Below are positions 16,931 through 24,917 of a stretch of 64,000 bases of DNA, piece after piece (position 1 is the first letter of the stretch; every line of letters begins with the position of its first letter). The DNA lies in the NCBI RefSeq assembly GCF_964253025.1, contig NZ_CAXUQC020000001.1, positions 1 to 64,000 on the forward strand. Direction: 5' to 3'. The notes under the pieces were generated by a model, which searched no databases, was not told the DNA's origin, and saw only the letters and a program-made list of their open reading frames with translations. The position numbers and the translations under genes were made by a program. The stretch is from Rhizobacter sp964253025 (GTDB taxonomy: Bacteria > Pseudomonadota > Gammaproteobacteria > Burkholderiales > Burkholderiaceae_C).

Positions 16931-17696
16931 GCGCCTTGATCGCGCCTGGCGCATCGTCGCGACGGGCCTGTGCTTCGCCACCTTCGGCATCGGCGGCCTG
17001 CTGCTGCGCCTCGTCGTCTTCCCGCTCGTGCGTCTCGCGACCCCCGATCCGGCCCGACGCTCCGACCGCGTGAAAGGCATCATCCGGGTCACCTTCCGGG
17101 TGTTCGTTTCGATGATGCGGCGCCTGGGCGTGTTGCGCCTGGAGGTGCACGGCCTCGACAAGTTGCGTCGCGAAGGGCTCCTGATCATCGCCAACCATCC
17201 GTCGCTCGTCGACGTGGTCTTCCTGATGTCCTTCGTGGAGCGGGCCGACTGCATCGTCAAGAGTTCGCTGGCCCGCAACCCGTTCACCCGCGGGCCGGTG
17301 GTGGCGGCCAACTTCATCTGCAACGACTCCGGCGCAGGCCTCGTCGACGACTGTGTCGCCTCGGTACGCCGCGGCAACAACCTCATCATCTTTCCCGAAG
17401 GCTCGCGCACACCGGTGGGTGCTCCGTTGCCGCTGCAGCGCGGCGCGGCCAACGTGGCGGTGCGCGGCGCCTTCGACATCACCCCGGTCCGCATCCGCTG
17501 CCAGCCGCCCATGTTGACCAAGGGCGTGCCCTGGTACCGCGTGCCGCCACAGCGCGGGCACTTCGTCATCGAGGTGTGCGACGACATCCCCGTCGCGCCC
17601 TTTCTCGAGGCCCGCAGCCAGGCGCTTGCCACGCGCCAGCTGACCGACCACCTCACCGAATACTTTTCCAAGGAGATCCACCGTGTTGCCACTTGA
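16920..17696 (+). CDS. apeD: Lysophospholipid-type acyltransferase of the aryl polyene pathway
   Basis: A 258-residue membrane-bound PlsC-like acyltransferase. A hydrophobic N-terminus (about 10-40) precedes the catalytic NHPSLVD (His93-Asp98, HX4D) and IFPEGSRTP (about 162-170), the acceptor-binding motif. It probably transfers the finished polyene acyl chain, or a fatty acid, onto the lipid carrier. Two ATGs (16920 and 16923) are possible starts inside the end of the previous gene. It overlaps the following ACP gene by 14 bases. Confidence 0.88.
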   Translation: MMRERLDRAWRIVATGLCFATFGIGGLLLRLVVFPLVRLATPDPARRSDRVKGIIRVTFRVFVSMMRRLGVLRLEVHGLDKLRREGLLIIANHPSLVDVVFLMSFVERADCIVKSSLARNPFTRGPVVAANFICNDSGAGLVDDCVASVRRGNNLIIFPEGSRTPVGAPLPLQRGAANVAVRGAFDITPVRIRCQPPMLTKGVPWYRVPPQRGHFVIEVCDDIPVAPFLEARSQALATRQLTDHLTEYFSKEIHRVAT

Positions 17697-17955
17697 GCAA
17701 GAGATCAAGGAGCTCATCATCTCGTCGCTGGCGCTGGAAGACATCCAGCCGGCCGACATCGATGCTGCCGCCCCGCTGTTCGTCGAAGGCCTCGGCCTCG
17801 ACTCGATCGACGCGCTCGAACTGGGCCTCGCGCTCCAGAAGCGCTATGGCGTGCACATGTCGGCCGACTCCGCCGAGACCCGCAAGCACTTCGCCAGCGT
17901 GCAGGCCCTGGCTGCGTTCGTCGCGGCCAACCGCAAGCCTTCCCTTTCGACCTGA
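17683..17955 (+). CDS. apeE: Acyl carrier protein 1 of the aryl polyene pathway
   Basis: A 90-residue acyl carrier protein. The phosphopantetheine Ser is Ser41 in LGLDSIDALE. The start is a GTG at 17683 with AAGGAG seven bases ahead. It holds the growing polyene as a thioester once modified by the phosphopantetheinyl transferase at the end of the locus. Aryl polyene systems use two dedicated ACPs, and the second follows 24 bases later. Confidence 0.92.
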   Translation: MLPLEQEIKELIISSLALEDIQPADIDAAAPLFVEGLGLDSIDALELGLALQKRYGVHMSADSAETRKHFASVQALAAFVAANRKPSLST

Positions 17956-17979
17956 TTGCCTGACCGTGGGCCGACCATC

Positions 17980-18231
17980 ATGACCAAAGACGACATCTTC
18001 AACCGGATCGTCTCCATCCTCCACGAGACCTTCGACATCGCGCCGGAGCGCATCTCGCTCTCGTCCTCGCTGAACGCCGACCTGGACATCGACAGCATCG
18101 ATGCCGTCGACCTGATCGTGCAGCTCAAGCCGCTGGTGGGCAAGCGCCTGCAGCCCGAGGCGTTCAAGTCGGTTCGCACCGTGCAGGACGTCGTCGATTC
18201 GCTGCACCGAATGGTGCATGACCCCGCCTGA
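17980..18231 (+). CDS. apeF: Acyl carrier protein 2 of the aryl polyene pathway
   Basis: An 83-residue acyl carrier protein with Ser39 in DLDIDSIDAVDLIVQL as attachment site. Differs clearly from the first ACP, as expected if one serves starter loading and the other elongation. The conserved part begins with the ATG at 17980. Its end overlaps the next gene by 14 bases. Confidence 0.92.
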   Translation: MTKDDIFNRIVSILHETFDIAPERISLSSSLNADLDIDSIDAVDLIVQLKPLVGKRLQPEAFKSVRTVQDVVDSLHRMVHDPA

Positions 18232-18820
18232 TGCCCTTCGGCCGGGCGTGAACCGGTCCGTCAAACCGATGGCGGTGCTGCTCGGCGCCGTCACGGTCGC
18301 GTACCCGTTCCTGGTCTACGCGGGCATCACGCGGCTGCAGCCGCAGTGGCTGGCGCTGCTGCTCGGGTCGCTCGCCCTGGTGCGCGCGCTGGTCGCGCGC
18401 ACCGTCTTCTGGTCGGCGGCCGCAGCCGGGGCCGTGCTGTTGGCGGCGCTGAGTGCCGTGGGCAACGCATTGCTGCCGCTCAAGCTCTACCCGGTGCTGG
18501 TCAATGCCGTCTTTCTCATCGTGTTTGCCGTGAGCCTCTCGCACCCTCCCAGCGCCATCGAGCGCCTCGCCCGACTCGCCGAACCCGACTTGCCGGCCTC
18601 CGGCGTCGCCTACACCCGCCGCGTCACGCAGGTGTGGTGCGGCTTCTTCGTGTTCAACGGGGCCGTGGCGCTCTGGTCGGCGCTGTGGGCGTCGAACGAA
18701 GTCTGGGCGCTCTACAACGGGCTCGTGAGCTACCTGCTGATGGGCCTGCTGTTCGCGGGCGAATGGCTGGTGCGCCGCCGGGTTCGCGCCCGTGCCGAAG
18801 CGGGAGTGACCCATGGGTGA
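18218..18820 (+). CDS. apeG: Integral membrane protein of the aryl polyene locus (ApeG-like)
   Basis: A 200-residue inner-membrane protein with five or six hydrophobic segments (for example AVLLGAVTVAYPFLVYAGI at 19-37, and VWCGFFVFNGAVALWSALWA near 138-157). It matches the COG4648-type membrane protein regularly found beside the ACPs in aryl polyene clusters. Its biochemical role is not known; a part in moving the lipid or anchoring the synthase is plausible. Its start overlaps the ACP stop and its end overlaps the ligase start by 8 bases. Confidence 0.8.
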   Translation: MTPPDALRPGVNRSVKPMAVLLGAVTVAYPFLVYAGITRLQPQWLALLLGSLALVRALVARTVFWSAAAAGAVLLAALSAVGNALLPLKLYPVLVNAVFLIVFAVSLSHPPSAIERLARLAEPDLPASGVAYTRRVTQVWCGFFVFNGAVALWSALWASNEVWALYNGLVSYLLMGLLFAGEWLVRRRVRARAEAGVTHG

Positions 18821-20540
18821 GTGGCTGTCGCTTGCCGATGTGGTGTCGGCCACGGGCATGGCGGGCCTGTCGCAGCGCCCCGTGGCCCGTGTCGGCGACG
18901 TGATCCGCACCCGCGAACAGTTCATCGAGGAGGTCCTCGGCTGGCGCGCCGCCTTCGCTCGCGTCGAGGGTCCCCGCGTCGCCCTCCATTTCGAGGACAC
19001 CTACGCCTTCGTCGGCGCACTGTACGGCGCCTGGCATGCCGGCAAGTCGGTGGCCCTCCCGGGCGACACCCAGGCCGACACCCTGGCCCGCCTGCTGCCT
19101 GACGTGGCGGCCTGCGCAGGCGACCTGCCCGGGGCCGTGCGGCCGATCGCGATCGACGTTGCCCGTCCGTCGGCTCTCGCGCCCCTGGACCTGCAGGGCA
19201 CCCGCGTGGTGGTGCACACCTCCGGTTCGAGCGGCGAGCCGCTGGCCATCGACAAATCCCTGGCCCAGCTCGATGCCGAGGTCCGCACGCTGGAGCAGGC
19301 TTTCGGTCCGCTGCTGTCCTCGCGCGGATCCACACAGGGGCCGGTCCAGGTGCATGCCACCGTGTCGCACCAGCACATCTACGGCCTGCTGTTCCATGCG
19401 TTGTGGCCGCTGGCCGCCGGTCGCCCCCTGGTCGCCGAGCGCCTGCGCTACCCGGAAGACATTGCCGCGCGCCTGGCCGACGCTCCCGGTGTCCTGGTCA
19501 CGAGTCCGGCCCATCTCAAGCGCCTGCCCCAATCCTTGCCATGGCAAGCCGCTCGCGACCGACTGGTGGCGGTGTTCTCGTCAGGGGGGCCGCTTCCACC
19601 CGAGGCCAGCGAGGCCGCGCAGACCCTGCTCGGCCAGTCGCCGATCGAGGTGTTCGGCAGCTCCGAGACCGGCGGCATCGCCTGGCGGCAGCGTGCCCTG
19701 CACGCGGACCACTGGACGGCCCTGCCCGGCGTGCGCTGGGAGGTCGACTCCGATGGCCTGCTGGCCGTGCAATCCCCCCACTTGCCCGACGACGGCTGGT
19801 ACGTGACGGCCGACCGGGCCGAAGCCGATGCCGACGGTGGGTTCCTGCTGCGCGGCCGTGCCGACCGCATCGTCAAGATCGAGGAAAAGCGCGTGTCCCT
19901 CAACGCCATGGAGCAAGCCCTGCTGTCCAGCGGCCTGCTGGTCGAGGCGCGGGTGGTGGAACTGCCCGATGCGTCGTCCTCCCGCTTGGGGGTGGTCGGC
20001 GTGCCGAACGACGCCGGCCGCGCGGTGCTGTCTGAGGGCAAGCGCGCCCTGAACGACCGCCTGCGTGCGGTGTTGCTGCAGAGTGTGGAGCGCGTCGCCT
20101 TGCCGCGCCGGTTCCGCTTTGTCGACCGGTTGCCGGCGAACGCGCAGGGCAAGACGCCGCTGGCCGCCTTGCAGGCGCTGTTCCGCCCGCTGCGACCCGA
20201 GGCGCAGTGGGTGTCGCGCGATGCGGAGCGCGCCGTGGCCCGTCTCGACGTGGCGGCCGACCTGCTGGTCTTCGACGGCCACTTTCCCGGCACGCCCGTG
20301 CTGCCCGGCGTGGCGCAGGTCGACTGGGCGGTTCGCTATGCCGCCGAGTGCTTCTCCTTGCCGGACCGCATGTTGCGGCTCGATGCGCTCAAGTTCCAGC
20401 GACCGGTGCGCCCGGGTACCTCACTGGAACTGAGCCTGCACTGGCGCGCGGCCGACCGCGTGCTGGGGTTCGTCTACACATCGGACGCCGGCACGCATGC
20501 TGGCGGGTCGGTGGTGTTCCGTCCGGATGGCCATGACTGA
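18813..20540 (+). CDS. AMP-dependent ligase fused to a hotdog dehydratase (ApeH-ApeI)
   Basis: A 575-residue two-domain protein. The N-terminal part (about 1-450) is an adenylate-forming ligase, with HTSGSSGEP near 134-142, FGSSETGGIAW near 284-294 and GRADRIVKIEEKRV near 348-361. It should activate the aryl acid starter for loading on an ACP. The C-terminal part (about 470-575) is a FabA/FabZ-like hotdog dehydratase with FDGHFPGTPVLPG near 486-498, where the His is catalytic. In the E. coli aryl polyene cluster these activities are separate proteins ApeH and ApeI. Here one chain carries starter activation and dehydration. Reading frame and spacing show no sign of an error. Confidence 0.88.
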   Translation: MGEWLSLADVVSATGMAGLSQRPVARVGDVIRTREQFIEEVLGWRAAFARVEGPRVALHFEDTYAFVGALYGAWHAGKSVALPGDTQADTLARLLPDVAACAGDLPGAVRPIAIDVARPSALAPLDLQGTRVVVHTSGSSGEPLAIDKSLAQLDAEVRTLEQAFGPLLSSRGSTQGPVQVHATVSHQHIYGLLFHALWPLAAGRPLVAERLRYPEDIAARLADAPGVLVTSPAHLKRLPQSLPWQAARDRLVAVFSSGGPLPPEASEAAQTLLGQSPIEVFGSSETGGIAWRQRALHADHWTALPGVRWEVDSDGLLAVQSPHLPDDGWYVTADRAEADADGGFLLRGRADRIVKIEEKRVSLNAMEQALLSSGLLVEARVVELPDASSSRLGVVGVPNDAGRAVLSEGKRALNDRLRAVLLQSVERVALPRRFRFVDRLPANAQGKTPLAALQALFRPLRPEAQWVSRDAERAVARLDVAADLLVFDGHFPGTPVLPGVAQVDWAVRYAAECFSLPDRMLRLDALKFQRPVRPGTSLELSLHWRAADRVLGFVYTSDAGTHAGGSVVFRPDGHD

Positions 20541-21285
20541 CGCTTCCTCCTTCCGCGCGACGGCGGTGATTCCCGTCTACAACCACCCGGCCACCATCGG
20601 CGCCATGGTGGCCGCCGTGCGCGCCCACGGCCTGCCGTGCGTGCTGGTCGACGACGGCAGCGAGCCGCACTGCGCGGCCGTGCTGGACCGTCTGGCTGCG
20701 GAAGTCGAAGGCGTCACGCTGGTGCGCCTGCCGCTCAATCAAGGCAAGGGCGGCGCCATGATGGCCGGCCTGCGCGAGGCCTTGCGCCTCGGCTACAGCC
20801 ACGCCTTGCAGATCGACGCCGACGGCCAGCATGCCGCGGGCGACATCCCTCGCTTCCTCGACCTTGCCCGTGCCCACCCCGCCGACGTGATCTGCGGCAC
20901 GCCGGTGTACGACCGTTCCGTGCCGAAGGGGCGTCTCTATGGCCGTTACCTCACGCACGTGTGGGTGTGGATCAATACCCTCTCGCTGGACATCGTCGAC
21001 TCGATGTGCGGCTTCCGGGTCTACCCGCTGCGGGCGGCGGTCGCCGTCTTCGACAGCGCCCGGCTCGGCCGCCGCATGGACTTCGACTCCGAAGTGCTCG
21101 TCCGGCTCCACTGGCGCGGCGTGCGCATGGTCAACGTGCCCACCGCCGTCACCTACCCGCAGGACGGCATCTCCCACTTTCGCGGCCTGCAGGACAACGT
21201 CCTGATCTCGCGCATGCACGCCCGGCTCTTTGCCGGCATGCTGCTGCGCCTGCCCCTGCTGCTGTGGCGCAAGGTGCGCACGTGA
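20533..21285 (+). CDS. Family 2 glycosyltransferase of the aryl polyene locus
   Basis: A 250-residue GT2 enzyme of the GT-A fold. ATAVIPVYNHP opens the domain, VLVDDGSEPH and LQIDADGQH (DXD metal site) are near 40 and 90, and NQGKGGAMMAGL is the usual phosphate-binding region. It lacks large membrane segments. It equals the glycosyltransferase half of ApeJ, which in E. coli is fused to the acyltransferase encoded next door here. It probably adds a sugar to the lipid head of the pigment. ATGs at 20527 and 20533 both overlap the previous stop. Confidence 0.88.
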   Translation: MTDASSFRATAVIPVYNHPATIGAMVAAVRAHGLPCVLVDDGSEPHCAAVLDRLAAEVEGVTLVRLPLNQGKGGAMMAGLREALRLGYSHALQIDADGQHAAGDIPRFLDLARAHPADVICGTPVYDRSVPKGRLYGRYLTHVWVWINTLSLDIVDSMCGFRVYPLRAAVAVFDSARLGRRMDFDSEVLVRLHWRGVRMVNVPTAVTYPQDGISHFRGLQDNVLISRMHARLFAGMLLRLPLLLWRKVRT

Positions 21286-22265
21286 GGCCGCAGGAACGCA
21301 CGGACACGCCCGCGGCCGAGCCCGCCGTGGCGGCCGCGCCGAACGGCGCATCGCCGCACTGGGCGGACATCGGCGAGAGCACCTTCGTGTTCGGCATGCG
21401 CCTGCTCATGGCCGTGCACCGGCTTCTCGGGCGGGTGCCCTTCCTGATCGTGCTGTACCCGGTCGTGACGTACTACTGGCTGCGTCGTGGCTTGGCGCGG
21501 CGCGCCTCCATGGATTACCTGCAGCGCATGCAGGCAGCGCACGGCGCGCTGGGCGGCCCGCCCGGATGGCGTCATGGGCTTCGGCATTTCCTGTCCTTCG
21601 CCGACACCCTGCTCGACAAGACGCTGGCCATGAGCGGCCGCTACCGCTTCGAGCGCCTGCGCTTCGAAGGCGCCGAGGCGGTGCTCGACATGATCGCGCG
21701 CGGGCAGGGCGGCGTGTTCGTCACCGCCCACATGGGTTGCCTCGAGATGTGCCAGGCCGCCGCCACCCACACCCGCCGCCTTCGCCTCAACGTGCTGGTT
21801 CACACGGCCCATGCGGAGCAGTTCAACCGAGTGCTCGGGCGCCTCGATCCGGCTGGTGCCGTGCGCCTGATCCAGGTCACCGACATCACGCCGGCCACGG
21901 CCGTGCTGCTGGGCGAACGGGTGGCGGCCGGCGAGTTCGTCGCCATCGCCGGAGACCGAGTGCCCGTCGGTGGTGGCCGCACGGTGACGGCGCCCTTCCT
22001 GGGGCAGGATGCCCGCTGGCCGGTCGGCCCCTACGTGCTGGCCGCGCTGCTCAAGTGCCCGCTCTACCTGATGGCCTGCCTGCGCGAAGGCGACGGCCAC
22101 ACCGTCCGGTTCGAACCGCTCGCCGAACAACTGGCCCTGCCGCGCAAGGTGCGCGACGAGGTGCTCACTGACTGCGCCAACCGCTACGCCCAGCGCCTTG
22201 AAGCCATGCTGGCCAAGGCGCCGTACGAGTGGTTCAACTTCTTTCCCTTCTGGGCCCGACCATGA
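21282..22265 (+). CDS. LpxL/HtrB-like acyltransferase of the aryl polyene locus
   Basis: A 327-residue protein with a proline/alanine-rich start, a membrane segment near 45-65 and the LpxL-type core. Its motifs are FVTAHMGCLEMCQ near 145-157 (an H-x-G-x-x-E variant of the HX4D/E motif) and AGDRVPVGGGRTV near 226-238. It corresponds to the acyltransferase half of ApeJ. It probably acylates the glycosylated carrier, perhaps with the polyene. The start is a GTG that shares bases with the glycosyltransferase stop (GTGA), so the two are translationally coupled. Confidence 0.85.
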   Translation: MRPQERTDTPAAEPAVAAAPNGASPHWADIGESTFVFGMRLLMAVHRLLGRVPFLIVLYPVVTYYWLRRGLARRASMDYLQRMQAAHGALGGPPGWRHGLRHFLSFADTLLDKTLAMSGRYRFERLRFEGAEAVLDMIARGQGGVFVTAHMGCLEMCQAAATHTRRLRLNVLVHTAHAEQFNRVLGRLDPAGAVRLIQVTDITPATAVLLGERVAAGEFVAIAGDRVPVGGGRTVTAPFLGQDARWPVGPYVLAALLKCPLYLMACLREGDGHTVRFEPLAEQLALPRKVRDEVLTDCANRYAQRLEAMLAKAPYEWFNFFPFWARP

Positions 22266-23830
22266 CTGCCTCTCCCTCTGCGCTTCCCTGCGTCCGCTTC
22301 GACGGCAGCCGGCTGACGCTGGACGACATCGTCGCCCTGTCGACCCGCAGCGCCCGTGCGGAACTGTCGACAGACCCGGCGTTTCGCGCGCGCATCGCCC
22401 GCGGCGCCGACTTCCTCGATCGCCTGCTGCGCGAGGACGGCGTCATCTATGGCGTCACGACGGGCTATGGCGATTCGTGCACGGTGACCATTCCGCCGGC
22501 CCTGGTGGCCGAGCTGCCCCATCACCTGTACACCTACCACGGCTGCGGGGCGGGCCGATTCCTCACGCCCGAGGAAACGCGGGCCGTGCTGGCCGTGCGG
22601 CTGGCGTCGCTCGCCCAGGGCATGTCCGGCGTCAGCGTGGCGCTGCTGCAGCAGCTCGAGTGCCTGCTGGTGAACGACGTGCTGCCGCTCATCCCCGCCG
22701 AAGGTTCGGTGGGCGCCAGCGGCGACCTGACGCCGCTGTCCTATGTGGCCGCCGTGCTCTGCGGCGAACGCGAGGTGCTGCATGCGGGCCGCCGGCGGCC
22801 CGCCGCCGAGGCGCTGGCCGAGCTGGGCGTGCAGCCGCTGCGCCTGCGGCCGAAGGAGGGCCTGGCCATCATGAATGGCACGGCCGTCATGACGGCGCTC
22901 GCCTGCCTCGCGTTCCAGCGGGCTGAACAGGTGAGCCGTCTCGCCACGCGGCTGACGGCCTGCAACGTCGTGGCCAGCAGCGGCAATGCCCACCATTTCG
23001 ACGAAACGCTGTTCAGCGTCAAGCCACACGCCGGCCAGCAGCGGGTCGCGGCCCGCCTGCGCGCCGATCTCGACACGGGGCACGCCGCGCGTGCCAGCCG
23101 CAACGACCAGCGCCTGCAGGATCGCTACTCGCTGCGCTGCGCGCCCCACGTCATCGGCGTGCTCGAGGACGCGCTGCCCTTCTTCCGCACGCTGGTCGAC
23201 AACGAGCTCAACAGCGCGAACGACAACCCGATCATCGACGCCGAGGGCGAGCGCGTGCTGCACGGCGGCCATTTCTACGGCGGCCACATCGCCTTCGCGA
23301 TGGACGGGCTCAAGACCGCCGTGGCCAACGTGGCGGACCTGCTCGATCGCCAGATGGCGCTGCTCGTCGACACCCGCTTCAACCATGGCCTGCCGTCCAA
23401 CCTGTCGGGCGCGACCGGCCCGCGCGCGGCGATCAACCATGGCCTCAAGGCGCTGCAGATCAGTGTGTCCGCATGGACGGCCGAGGCCCTCAAGCAGGCG
23501 ATGCCCGCCTCCGTGTTCTCGCGCTCGACGGAGTGCCACAACCAGGACAAGGTCAGCATGGGCACCATTGCCGCCCGCGATTGCCTGCGCGTGCTCGAGC
23601 TCACCGAGCAGGTCGTGGCAGCCATGCTCATCACCGCACGCCAGGGCCTGGCCCTGCGCCGTCGGCTTGAACCGACGCTCGTGCTCTCCGCGCCCCTGGC
23701 GGCCTTCGAGTCCGAACTCACCGACCTGATCGCCTTCGTCGCCGAAGACCGGGCGCTCGACACCGACCTGCAGGCGCTGCTGACGCGCCAGCGGGGCGGC
23801 CACTGGAAGTCCCTGCATGAGCACGCCTGA
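22262..23830 (+). CDS. Aromatic amino acid ammonia-lyase (HAL/PAL/TAL family)
   Basis: A 522-residue lyase that removes ammonia from His, Phe or Tyr. The MIO cofactor triplet Ala152-Ser153-Gly154 lies in GSVGASGDLTPLSY, with the catalytic Tyr at 63 in YGVTTGYG. At the substrate-selecting pair it reads Tyr92-His93 (LYTYHGCG). Bacterial histidine lyases have Ser-His and tyrosine lyases His-Leu there, so it keeps the His of HAL but not the Ser. In flexirubin and some aryl polyene clusters the homologue supplies coumarate or cinnamate as starter, which its place here also suggests. Substrate therefore remains open between Tyr and Phe. Its start overlaps the acyltransferase end. Confidence 0.88.
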   Translation: MTASPSALPCVRFDGSRLTLDDIVALSTRSARAELSTDPAFRARIARGADFLDRLLREDGVIYGVTTGYGDSCTVTIPPALVAELPHHLYTYHGCGAGRFLTPEETRAVLAVRLASLAQGMSGVSVALLQQLECLLVNDVLPLIPAEGSVGASGDLTPLSYVAAVLCGEREVLHAGRRRPAAEALAELGVQPLRLRPKEGLAIMNGTAVMTALACLAFQRAEQVSRLATRLTACNVVASSGNAHHFDETLFSVKPHAGQQRVAARLRADLDTGHAARASRNDQRLQDRYSLRCAPHVIGVLEDALPFFRTLVDNELNSANDNPIIDAEGERVLHGGHFYGGHIAFAMDGLKTAVANVADLLDRQMALLVDTRFNHGLPSNLSGATGPRAAINHGLKALQISVSAWTAEALKQAMPASVFSRSTECHNQDKVSMGTIAARDCLRVLELTEQVVAAMLITARQGLALRRRLEPTLVLSAPLAAFESELTDLIAFVAEDRALDTDLQALLTRQRGGHWKSLHEHA

Positions 23831-24236
23831 CCTCACCCATGCGCACGTGGTGCGCCCGGAGTTCTACGACGTCGACCCGATGGGCATCGTCTGGCACGGC
23901 AACTACGTCAAGTTCTTCGAGGCAGCCCGCGCCGCGCTCTTCGAGAAATTCAACTACGGCTACCGGCAGATGGGCGAGTCGGGCTATGCCTGGCCCATCG
24001 TGGACATCCGGCTGAAGTACGTGGCGTCCGCGACGTACGGCGAGCCCGTCGTCGTGCACTGCAAGGTCGTCGAGTGGGAAAACCGGGTGCGCGTCGAGTA
24101 CGTCATTCGCGAGCAGTCCACCGGCCGCAAGCTCACCACCGGCTACACCATCCAGGTGGCGATCGACGTGGCCACCCGCGAGATGTGCTATGTCTGCCCG
24201 CAGGTGCTGTGGGACCGCCTGGGGGTGTCGGCATGA
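23817..24236 (+). CDS. apeK: Hotdog thioesterase of the aryl polyene locus (4HBT family)
   Basis: A 139-residue single hotdog domain. DVDPMGIVWHGNYVKFFE (about 18-35) is the active-site segment of the 4-hydroxybenzoyl-CoA thioesterase class, with the catalytic Asp in DP. It most likely frees stalled or finished chains from CoA or ACP. It overlaps the lyase gene by 14 bases and shares ATGA with the next gene. Confidence 0.88.
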   Translation: MSTPDLTHAHVVRPEFYDVDPMGIVWHGNYVKFFEAARAALFEKFNYGYRQMGESGYAWPIVDIRLKYVASATYGEPVVVHCKVVEWENRVRVEYVIREQSTGRKLTTGYTIQVAIDVATREMCYVCPQVLWDRLGVSA

Positions 24237-24907
24237 AGCGCCGCACCCTGCTGAGGGGCTCGATGCTCGGCCTCGGCCTCGGCCTCGGCCTGGCGGGACT
24301 CGGCGGCATGGCCCTTGGTGCCGCGCCGGCCGCCAAAGCCCCGGCGGGCGCTGCACCCTCGCTGCTGGAGCAGGTGCGTCGCCGTCTCGCCGACGCACCG
24401 GTGCTCAAGGGCTGCTTCGAGCAGCGCAAGACGGTCAAGGGATTCCGCCAACCGCTGGTGTCGCGAGGCGATTTCATCGTTGCGCGCGACCGCGGCGTGC
24501 TGTGGCACACCCGGGAGCCCTTCGCCTCCGAACTCGTCATCACGCGTGACCGGCTGTTGTCCCGACAGGCCGGTGGCGCCGTCGACACGCAGGTCGATGC
24601 GGCGCGCGAGCCCGGCATCCGCGCCGTCAACGAGATGCTGTTCGCCCTGATGGCCGCGGACTTCGATGTGCTGGCCCAGCGCTTCCAGATCGAGGGTGCC
24701 TTGCAAGGGGCAGCCGCCTGGCGCCTGGTGCTGACCCCGAAGGATGCCGCCCTCGCCCAGTGGGTGGCCCGCATTGAGCTCGAGGGTGACCGCTTCGTGC
24801 GCCAGGTGCGACTGGCCGAGGCCGGTGGTGACAGCAGCGCCATCGCGCTGTCCGGCCAGGCGACGGCCACCTCGCTCAGCCGCGAAGACGGCGCCCGCTT
24901 TGACTGA
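24233..24907 (+). CDS. apeL: LolA-like outer-membrane lipid carrier of the aryl polyene locus
   Basis: A 224-residue exported protein. It starts with RRTLLRG and a Gly/Leu-rich hydrophobic stretch, so it could use Tat or Sec. The mature part has the LolA-type fold pattern (VLKGCFEQRKTVKGF near 60-74, LVSRGDFIVARDRGVLWHT near 78-96). LolA carries lipoproteins, and this relative probably ferries the aryl polyene lipid across the periplasm, working with the MMPL exporter just downstream. It is coupled to the thioesterase by ATGA overlap. Confidence 0.85.
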   Translation: MKRRTLLRGSMLGLGLGLGLAGLGGMALGAAPAAKAPAGAAPSLLEQVRRRLADAPVLKGCFEQRKTVKGFRQPLVSRGDFIVARDRGVLWHTREPFASELVITRDRLLSRQAGGAVDTQVDAAREPGIRAVNEMLFALMAADFDVLAQRFQIEGALQGAAAWRLVLTPKDAALAQWVARIELEGDRFVRQVRLAEAGGDSSAIALSGQATATSLSREDGARFD

Positions 24908-24917
24908 TCGGGTTCCC

